DNA of 5,622 nt from Chloroflexota bacterium (GTDB lineage Bacteria > Chloroflexota > UBA4733), in assembly GCA_025980355.1 (NCBI GenBank), contig JAICXR010000254.1:1-5622 (forward strand), in the 5' to 3' direction. Positions 1-4,697 of the stretch are shown in pieces (the stretch's first letter is position 1; every line of letters begins with the position of its first letter). The notes under the pieces were generated by a model. It worked only from the letters and a program-made list of their open reading frames with translations, did no database searches and was not told the origin of the DNA. The position numbers and the translations under genes were made by a program.

Positions 1-410
1 GGAATCAGGACCAGGGCGGTGAGGATGTTGCGTCCTGGGACGTTGGTCGCCAGGATCAACGCCACCAGCAGGCCGAGCCAGAACTTGATGAAGACGGCGC
101 TGACCGCGAACTCCAGCGTCACCTTGATCGAATTGCGGTATTCCTGATTCTGGACCAGGTTGCCGAAGTTCGCCAGGCCGACAAAAGGCCCCGTCTTGAA
201 GCCGACGGTGCGGGTGAAGACGAGGAAGACCGCCTGCAGCAGCGGCCAGCCGACGACGCCGAACAGCAGGATGACCATCGGCAGCATGAATGGCAAGGCG
301 GTTTTCCAGTCGGCCCCGAAGGTCCGGCCGGCCCACGATCCTCGACGGGCCGGTCGCGCCGCGACGACCGCCTTGGCGCGTGGGGTGGCGGTTTCCGTAC
401 GCAAACTCAA
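1..410 (-). CDS. Carbohydrate ABC transporter permease, MalF/UgpA type (N-terminal part, cut by window edge)
   Basis: Inner-membrane subunit of a binding-protein-dependent sugar importer. I translated the minus strand by hand. The frame is open from a TTG at 410 to the left edge, giving 136 complete codons. An AAGGAGG ribosome site (425-419) lies 8 bases before the TTG, which decides the start. Residues 1-35 are a basic cytoplasmic tail. A first membrane segment spans about 38-65, including LPFMLPMVILLFGVVGWPLL. The family-typical stretch FVGLANFGNLV follows at about 76-86. A second membrane segment covers about 97-121, and then VPGRNILTALVLI begins the third. This order matches the MalF-like half of sugar permease pairs; the EAA loop that contacts the ATPase would lie beyond the edge. 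It is the second gene of the operon after the solute-binding lipoprotein. The substrate cannot be read from the sequence. The product class is firm; the subfamily is inferred. Confidence 0.88.
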   Translation of the reverse strand, partial: MSLRTETATPRAKAVVAARPARRGSWAGRTFGADWKTALPFMLPMVILLFGVVGWPLLQAVFLVFTRTVGFKTGPFVGLANFGNLVQNQEYRNSIKVTLEFAVSAVFIKFWLGLLVALILATNVPGRNILTALVLI

Positions 411-436
411 GGGGACGCCCTCCTTAAGCCGGATAG

Positions 437-465
437 CGCCGGGAGGCGCCGGCTGCCTCCCGGCG
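437..465 (-). promoter_or_regulatory. Intercistronic mRNA hairpin between binding protein and permease
   Basis: On the minus strand CGCCGGGAGGC and GCCTCCCGGCG form a perfect 11-bp GC-rich stem with a 7-base loop. It lies 43 bases after the binding-protein stop and just before the permease ribosome site. No run of U follows, so a full intrinsic terminator is unlikely. Such hairpins between binding-protein and permease genes (malE-malF is the known example) protect the upstream message and lower downstream expression, which fits the need for excess binding protein. The fold is seen in the sequence; the role is inferred. Confidence 0.6.
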
Positions 466-508
466 TGACGACCCGTACCGGACGGTCATTGCCGGCGAGC
501 GATGCTGC

Positions 509-2206
509 TCACTTGCCCTTCGCGCCGTACTGTTGATAGATCTGGACCGCCTCCTGGGCGGCCTGCTTCACCGAGTCGGCCGGCTTCATGCCTTGCAACA
601 CCCGTGCCGTCATCTTGGTGTAGACGTTCTGGGAGTTGACGGCGGCGGCGGCGGCGGTCGCCGGGCCCGGGTATTCGGGCACCAGGAAGGGCGGCGTGGC
701 GAGGGCGGACGGCTGGACCTGCTTGTCGATGGGGATGGCCTGGATGACGGGGTCGCTCCAACCGGACTGGTAGGCCGGCGTGCAGTAGCCGGGTGTGTAT
801 TTCCAGGTCGCTTTCTGGGCCACGGGGTCGAGCATATAGCGGATGAAGTCCTTCGACGCGTCGACGTTCTTCGCGCCTTTGAAGATCCAGAACTCGTTGC
901 CGTCCTGTCCCATCAGCCGCAGGCCCGTCGGCCCCACCGGCTGGGGCAGGAAATCGGTATCGTCCTGCAAGGTCTTCCCCTCCTGCACGGACTGCGCGTA
1001 GAGGGTGCCGCCGTTCTGGGTATAGCCGATCTTGCTGGCGAGCCAGGCTTCGTTGTTGCCGGTGTCCGTCCAGCCGTTGACGCCGGGCGGCAGCATGTTC
1101 TTCCACTTCGGGTTGGTATAGATGTCGGTGATCCAGGTGACGGCGTTGACCGTCTCCGGCGAATCCAGCGTGACGATTTGCCCCGTCTTGTCGGCGAGCG
1201 TGCTGCCATACATGGCGCAGGTGACCTGCACGAAATGCTCGCCGTCGCCGCTGGTATTGATCGTGATGCCCCAGCCGTAGCGCTGCTTGCTCGGGTCGGA
1301 GATCTTCATCAGGGTGTCGGGCAGCCCCTGCAGGGTGTCGGTCGACTTGACCGGGTCGAGGCCGGCATCGGAGAACCAGCTCTTGCGGGCGAAGTAGGCG
1401 GTGCCGACGCGCGTGAACCAGGGGACGCCATACCAGACGCCGTCGATCTGGGTGGTGTATTGAATCCCCGGCGTCGGCGCCCCGTACTTGGCGATCATCT
1501 CCTTGGCGACGTCGTCCACCGGCTGGATCAGGTCGAGGAACTTCCACTGGTAGCCGTTCTCGTTGTTGCCCATCATGTCCGGCGGCGTGCCGGCGTTGAT
1601 GGCGGCGGCCAGCTTTTGCTCCAGCTGGCCGCCGGCGGCAAAGCCGGCGACGTAGGAGACGTCGAGCTTCCAACCCTGGAACTTGGCGAAGTCGGTGATG
1701 CCTTTCCGGACGTAGGCATTGAACTCCGGGTTGAAGTCCTGGTTCTGCAGCACAGTCCAGGTCCCATTGAGCTTGGCGGCCGACTTCGTCGGCTGCGGCA
1801 GGGCCGCGGTGACCGGGACGAACGTCGGCGTCGCCGCCGGGGCCGACGCTGCGCTGCTGGCGGCCGCGGCGCTACTAGCCGCGCTGGACGTCGCGGCCGT
1901 ACTGCCACTGGCCGAGGCGGTCGTGCTCGCCGTGCCGGCGCTGCTGGCCGAAGCCGTCGTCGCGGCGGACGTGGTGGCGGCGCTGCCGGCCGTGGTCGTC
2001 GCAGGGGCGCTGGTGGTGGTCGCGGCCGAGCTGGTCGCCGCCGTGGTCGGGGCGGACGAACTGGTGCTCGCGGTGCCGGCGGAAACGGTGCCGCTGCTCG
2101 TGGACGCGGTGCTGGCGTTGCCGCACGCCGCCAGGAGGGGTACGGCCGCCGCCAGCAGGCTGGCCCTGAGGATTGATCTCCGCGTCATCGAAGGGTTAGA
2201 TTCCAC
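509..2206 (-). CDS. Extracellular solute-binding lipoprotein, family 1 (sugar ABC transporter)
   Basis: Captures a substrate, probably a sugar or oligosaccharide, outside the membrane for the downstream permease. The start is GTG at 2206, with AGGAGG (2217-2212) 5 bases before it. An ATG at 2188 is too far (23 bases) from that site, and an ATG at 2350 extends into untranslated leader. The 565-aa product starts with a twin-arginine-like motif (TRRSILR, residues 8-14), a hydrophobic core, and a lipobox LAAC with the lipid-bearing Cys at 28, so Tat export as a lipoprotein is plausible. Residues 30 to about 126 are almost pure Ala/Ser/Thr, an unusually long tether. The rest is a family 1 binding-protein fold, with PPDMMGNNENGYQW, DGVWYGVPWFTRVGTAYF and GNEFWIFKGAKN as typical stretches. 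Without the tether the length is normal for the family. It is the first gene of the operon. The closest ligand class cannot be assigned. Confidence 0.9.
   Translation of the reverse strand: MESNPSMTRRSILRASLLAAAVPLLAACGNASTASTSSGTVSAGTASTSSSAPTTAATSSAATTTSAPATTTAGSAATTSAATTASASSAGTASTTASASGSTAATSSAASSAAAASSAASAPAATPTFVPVTAALPQPTKSAAKLNGTWTVLQNQDFNPEFNAYVRKGITDFAKFQGWKLDVSYVAGFAAGGQLEQKLAAAINAGTPPDMMGNNENGYQWKFLDLIQPVDDVAKEMIAKYGAPTPGIQYTTQIDGVWYGVPWFTRVGTAYFARKSWFSDAGLDPVKSTDTLQGLPDTLMKISDPSKQRYGWGITINTSGDGEHFVQVTCAMYGSTLADKTGQIVTLDSPETVNAVTWITDIYTNPKWKNMLPPGVNGWTDTGNNEAWLASKIGYTQNGGTLYAQSVQEGKTLQDDTDFLPQPVGPTGLRLMGQDGNEFWIFKGAKNVDASKDFIRYMLDPVAQKATWKYTPGYCTPAYQSGWSDPVIQAIPIDKQVQPSALATPPFLVPEYPGPATAAAAAVNSQNVYTKMTARVLQGMKPADSVKQAAQEAVQIYQQYGAKGK
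1829..2119 (-). other. Low-complexity Ala/Ser/Thr linker segment of the binding lipoprotein
   Basis: About 97 codons (residues 30-126) encode almost only Ala, Ser and Thr with scattered Gly, Pro and Val. The segment lies between the lipidated Cys and the folded binding domain. The DNA is irregular GCC/GCG/AGC/ACC repetition, not a fixed tandem unit. It probably serves as a flexible, possibly O-glycosylated, tether; this is inferred from composition. It also explains the long false open frames seen on the opposite strand here. Confidence 0.75.
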
Positions 2207-2211
2207 GTCAA

Positions 2212-2217
2212 CCTCCT
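2212..2217 (-). promoter_or_regulatory. Ribosome binding site AGGAGG deciding the GTG start of the binding protein
   Basis: AGGAGG on the minus strand is followed by TTGAC and then GTG at 2206. The spacing suits GTG and not the ATG 18 bases further in. Confidence 0.7.
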
Positions 2218-2252
2218 GAAGCGATCCGGCCGCCCCACGCCCGAGTACGGCT

Positions 2253-2274
2253 GCGTCACTGCCTACCGCGTCAC
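2253..2274 (-). repeat. Direct repeat GTGACGC x2 in the leader of the binding-protein gene
   Basis: Two identical GTGACGC heptamers on the minus strand are separated by 8 bases (15-base period), 47-68 bases before the GTG start. The copy at 2266-2274 sits in an odd-centred palindrome, GCGTCACGC. This could be a regulator site for the sugar operon or chance in GC-rich DNA. I could not find a convincing -35/-10 pair for the operon anywhere in 2207-2448. That interval otherwise shows only a short GC palindrome (2388-2401, CCCGCC-GA-GGCGGG) and no gene. Confidence 0.25.
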
Positions 2275-2448
2275 GCATCGGCAATGCCGCCGACCGCGCA
2301 TCGCCACCCGGAGCCGGAGCCTGCGCGCCTTGCCGGGCGATACAGCCCACCGAGCGCGGCGAGGGTCATGCGACGTTGGTAGCCGCCCCCGCCGAGGCGG
2401 GTTACAGCCAGGATAGCACACGCACATTTCGGGCCGATGCTGATGCGG

Positions 2449-2454
2449 TACAAT
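2449..2454 (+). promoter_or_regulatory. Putative -10 box of the tRNA-Gly gene
   Basis: TACAAT lies 9 bases before the first base of the tRNA, which would place the transcription start at or just before the mature 5' end. No good TTGACA-like -35 is visible 16-18 bases upstream (the region reads CACATTTCGG). It may also drive the toxin-antitoxin genes that follow the tRNA. Confidence 0.45.
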
Positions 2455-2463
2455 GCTGCCTAT

Positions 2464-2537
2464 GCGGGAGTAACTCAGTCTGGTAGAGTTCCTGCCTTCC
2501 AAGCAGGCTGTCGTGGGTTCGAGTCCCATCTCCCGCT
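2464..2537 (+). tRNA. tRNA-Gly, anticodon TCC
   Basis: A full cloverleaf can be read. The acceptor stem GCGGGAG pairs with CTCCCGC, and the D stem ACTC/GAGT carries a loop with GG. The anticodon stem CCTGC/GCAGG encloses CTTCCAA, so the anticodon is TCC (2498-2500) and reads GGA/GGG glycine codons. The variable loop has 5 bases. The T stem GTGGG/CCCAT has one G-T pair and the loop is TTCGAGT. The discriminator base is T, as in bacterial glycine tRNAs. The next bases are CCG, so CCA is not encoded and must be added after transcription. Length 74 bases. It lies only 23 bases before a ribosome-bound reading frame, which is unusual. tRNA genes are common integration sites, and the genes to the right look like accessory DNA. 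Confidence 0.97.
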
Positions 2538-2560
2538 CCGATCCTGTGGAGGTCGTCACC

Positions 2561-2596
2561 ATGGGCGGACTGCCCAACGGCCCTACCCTCCCGTGA
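2561..2596 (+). CDS. 11-codon leader ORF translationally coupled to the MNT gene
   Basis: ATG at 2561 follows a strong GGAGG (2548-2552) by 8 bases and encodes MGGLPNGPTLP. Its TGA (2594-2596) overlaps the GTG of the next gene in a GTGA junction. The MNT gene has no ribosome site of its own at that GTG. One reading is a true leader peptide that delivers ribosomes to MNT. The other is that this is the real N-terminus of MNT, separated from the rest by a one-base frameshift in the C-rich run near 2581-2592, whether natural or an error. MNT homologues commonly have some residues before the helix that starts at VIALVRD, so the second reading is serious. Confidence 0.45.
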   Translation: MGGLPNGPTLP

Positions 2597-2907
2597 TTGC
2601 GCTCGTGCGTGATCGCTCCGCCGACGTACAGACGCTCTGCGCGCAGTACGGCGTTCGGCGCCTATCGCTATTCGGCTCCGCCGCCCGGGGAAACGATTTC
2701 GATCCCCAGAGGAGCGACCTCGACTTCCTCGTGGAGTTCGCCCCACTCCCCACCGGCCGGCGGGCCGACCGCTACTTCGGCCTCCTGGCGGACCTGGAGC
2801 AACTCTTCCGCCGGCCGGTAGACCTGCTGGACGTTGCCGCGCTCCGCAACCCGTATCTGGAACGGGCGGTCGCCGCAGGCGAGGAAGTCCTCTATGCCGC
2901 AGCGTGA
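2593..2907 (+). CDS. mntA: MNT-domain nucleotidyltransferase antitoxin (MntA-like), type VII toxin-antitoxin
   Basis: A minimal nucleotidyltransferase of 104 aa. In characterised MntA/HepT systems it transfers AMP units to a tyrosine near the HEPN active site and so silences the toxin. The catalytic pattern is visible: G28-S29 in LFGSAARG, the Asp pair D42-x-D44 in SDLDFLVEF, and a third Asp at D77 in PVDLLD, all for metal and ATP binding. The fold order (helix, GS strand, DxD strand, helix, third-Asp strand) is complete. Twelve residues separate GS from DxD, slightly more than the usual 9-10. The start is GTG at 2593, because an in-frame ATG at 2437 would run through the tRNA. GTG overlaps the leader stop (GTGA), so translation is probably coupled. 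The stop overlaps the HEPN start by 14 bases. The family is firm; the exact N-terminus is not. Confidence 0.85.
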   Translation: MIALVRDRSADVQTLCAQYGVRRLSLFGSAARGNDFDPQRSDLDFLVEFAPLPTGRRADRYFGLLADLEQLFRRPVDLLDVAALRNPYLERAVAAGEEVLYAAA

Positions 2908-3250
2908 CGTTCGGTTGTACCTCCACGATATCGCCCAGGCCGCCCGCCTGCTGGCCGCGTTCACGGACGGGAAGGCGTGGAGCGACTACCAAGCCGACGC
3001 GTTATTGCGCTCGGGTGTCGAGCGCCAGTTCGAGATCATCGGCGAAGCGCTGAGCCAAGCCTGTCGCGTCGATCCCGGGTTGGCCGATCAGATCAGCCAC
3101 TGTCGTCAGATCATCGCCTTCCGTAACCGCCTCATCCACGGCTATGCGAGCATCGCGGACGAAGTCGTGTGGAATATTCTTGAGGCGTATCTGCCTTCCT
3201 TGACGATGGAAGTCGCTACCTTGTTGGCCGGAGAGACGAGACCGCCGTGA
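2894..3250 (+). CDS. hepT: HEPN-domain RNase toxin (HepT-like)
   Basis: A 118-aa HEPN protein, the toxin partner of the preceding MNT gene. HEPN toxins are metal-independent RNases that dimerise to form the active site; a cyanobacterial HEPN-MNT pair was reported to trim tRNA 3' ends. The hallmark RX4HXY is intact: R77, N78, H82 and Y84 in RNRLIHGY. Y84 is the residue modified by MntA in known pairs. FEIIGEALSQA (46-56) is the conserved middle helix of the family, and the length is typical. ATG at 2894 is preceded by GAGGA (2881-2885) at 8 bases. The gene starts inside the last codons of MNT, so both are made from one message in antitoxin-first order. The ribosome site lies in the inverted repeat GAGG-AAGT-CCTC. 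No terminator with a T run is visible after the stop. Confidence 0.9.
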   Translation: MPQRDVRLYLHDIAQAARLLAAFTDGKAWSDYQADALLRSGVERQFEIIGEALSQACRVDPGLADQISHCRQIIAFRNRLIHGYASIADEVVWNILEAYLPSLTMEVATLLAGETRPP

Positions 3251-3302
3251 TCCTATGTCTGCTAGTGGTCAAAACCTAACGTCGCCGCGGACAGTTCGTG
3301 CT

Positions 3303-3776
3303 CTATCCGCCAAGTTCCCTTATTCTTTCCAGGGAGCTTGTTGCCGAAGGCGAGTAGCGGGCGGTGTTCTGCGGGTTCCGGGTGACGAGTAGCCTGAGAC
3401 GACCGTCGTGGTGCGTCCTGGCGATGGGTCGCTGCTGGCGGTGACGTGTCGCGCGGCAAGGGCCAATGGCACCGGCCTCCAGGCGCTGGGCACGCTGGGC
3501 AGGCACGTGCAGACGTAGAACGTTACGGGCGACCAGCCTTTTGGTGTTGGAGGCGATGTTGGCACCCAGCGCTTCGGTCTGGACGTTGGCCCAGCCGCTA
3601 CAGAGGGCGCGGCACAGCCCGGGGCGCTCTTTCAGCTCCGCCATCGTCGACCCTGCCCAGCACTTGCGGCGCCGGATACTGGCTTTCGCGGGCCTGATCT
3701 GGACGTACGCTCGCACGCGTTCGCCCAACCCGCGATCGTTCGGTCGGCTGACGGTCCGCGACCTGGCGTCGCCGCA
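3303..3776 (-). pseudogene. C-terminal remnant of an IS1182-like DDE transposase
   Basis: The minus-strand frame contains SRPNDRGLGERVRAYVQ, SIRRRKCWAGSTMAELKERP, SGWANVQTEALGAN and NTKRLVAR. These follow the C-terminal order of IS1182-family transposases, where a basic RKxWxEP motif carries the third catalytic acid and is followed by a G-L-R-R/R-G/NVQ-AL/N-KRL pattern. Here the expected Glu is Gly (codon GGG at 3653-3651, one transition from GAG), which should abolish activity. Several arginines in the GLxRA-xGW stretch are also replaced. The N-terminal two thirds, with the first two Asp residues, are absent: at about 3776-3845 the similarity stops and an ArdC-like sequence begins on the other strand. 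I see no terminal inverted repeats. It stands convergent to the toxin gene. The 52 bases between that gene and this frame (3251-3302) show no gene and may hold the old IS end. Confidence 0.6.
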
Positions 3777-3841
3777 GCACGATTCCTTACCCTCGCGCTT
3801 CTCGCCTTCGCCGCCCGGCAAAAGGCCGCCGCCATCGCCCG

Positions 3842-4579
3842 CCGCCCAGCCCGGCAGATGTCGCCACCTGGCAGGGCACGGGCTATCAGGGCGGCAAGGG
3901 TGCCCGTGGCATCCGTATCCTGGCGCCGATGCCCTGGCGCAAGGAGAAGCAAGATGGCAGCATCGAGGAGGAGGTGCCGGTGCTGACCCGGCCGATGGCC
4001 GCCAGCGCCCAGGGCTACTACGAGCCGGCCACCGGCATCATCGCCATCCGGCCCGGCCTGGACAGCCACAGCCGCCTGCTGGTGCTCTTCCAAGAGTGGG
4101 CCCACCGCCTGCTGCACCCCACCGGCATCCAGGAGCATCGGGCGCAGCGGGAGTGGCAGGCGGAGGCGACGGCGTATGTCGTGGCCCAGCACTTCGGGCT
4201 GGCCCACCCCTTCGCCGCCGAGTACCTCACCTCCTGGCAGGCGACGGCGCCGCAACTGGAGGGGCAGTTGGCGGCGGTGATGAAGGCAGCCAGCCACATC
4301 ATCGGCGCGGTGGAGTGTGCGGAGGCGACCGGCACCGAGGGCCGGTGCGTTGTCGATAGTCCTCCCGTGGAGGAGGAGCCACCGGCGGATCCGGCGCCCA
4401 CGGCCGCCAGCGAGGGAGAGGTCATGGTCCTGACGGCGGAGATGATCGACGGCACGCTCATCGCGGAGGAGGTCGACGGCTTCGACGCCTTTATCGAGAT
4501 GGTGCTGTCCTACCGGCGGGACCCGGACGTTAACACGCTCACTTGGCAGGCTGGAAGGGAGGTTCGGATCGCTGCCTGA
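3842..4579 (+). pseudogene. 5'-truncated, degenerate ArdC-like antirestriction/metallopeptidase gene
   Basis: ArdC-type proteins join an N-terminal ssDNA-binding domain to a zinc metallopeptidase domain and protect incoming mobile DNA. Only the end of the first domain is left: TWQGTGYQ and KGARGIRILAP (about 3866-3928) match the family pattern TWQxxGxQxxKGxxGIxIxAP. The frame is open back to a TGA at 3749 but has no start codon before ATG 3929. That ATG has no ribosome site and lies inside the conserved region. From it 216 residues could be made. GYYEPATG (30-37), the metal site, EATAYVVAQHFGL (79-91) and AAEYLTSW (96-103) follow in family order. The usual HExxH is QEWAH (55-59), so the first zinc ligand is missing. 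The segment between VPVLT and GYYEP looks too short by several dozen residues. An acidic, proline-rich tail (about 145-165) and about 50 unrecognised residues end the frame. It is probably dead; translation of a fragment cannot be excluded. Confidence 0.68.
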
Positions 4580-4585
4580 ACGGTT

Positions 4586-4618
4586 GGGGAGGAGTCCGTT
4601 CTCAGATGGCTCTTCCCC
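4586..4618. terminator. Possible stem-loop between convergent genes
   Basis: GGGGAGGAG and CTCTTCCCC can form a 9-bp stem (one G-T pair) with a 15-base loop, just after the ArdC-like stop and before the end of the minus-strand gene. A short CCTTTTCGG stretch follows on the plus strand but there is no clear T run, so terminator function is uncertain. The rest of 4580-4697 shows nothing recognisable. Confidence 0.3.
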
Positions 4619-4697
4619 GTCCTACCCTTTTCGGAAAGTCGGGTGCACGGAGGTGGGCAGGATAGCGATCCCGAAACGCAATTGACACCGAATTCCT

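Noticed and set aside
160..468. Plus-strand 102-codon frame opposite the permease
   Set aside because: It is antisense to a clear membrane protein with family motifs and its own ribosome site.
486..1673. Minus-strand 395-codon frame inside the binding-protein gene
   Set aside because: It overlaps the real gene in another frame and is mostly Arg/Pro/Gly without any fold.
533..2176. Long plus-strand open frame (547 codons) opposite the binding-protein gene
   Set aside because: It is the antisense shadow of a GC-rich gene, with Arg/Gly runs, no ribosome site and no domain; the minus-strand frame has a signal, lipobox and binding fold.
2207..2350. Upstream extension of the binding protein to an ATG at 2350
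   Set aside because: The extra residues would precede the twin-arginine signal and lipobox; the ribosome site at 2217-2212 fits the GTG at 2206.
2388..2401. CCCGCC-GA-GGCGGG palindrome as a terminator
   Set aside because: The loop is too small for the full stem and no T run follows on either strand.
2437..2592. ATG at 2437 as the start of the MNT gene
   Set aside because: The extension would translate the promoter and the whole tRNA; the conserved domain begins after 2593.
2402..2992. Minus-strand 196-codon frame across the tRNA and MNT gene
   Set aside because: Antisense shadow; it crosses a tRNA and has no recognisable domain.
3466..4359. Plus-strand 297-codon frame over the transposase remnant and ArdC-like gene
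   Set aside because: Its part after 3840 is an off-frame shadow of the ArdC-like coding sequence, and its first part is antisense to the transposase remnant.
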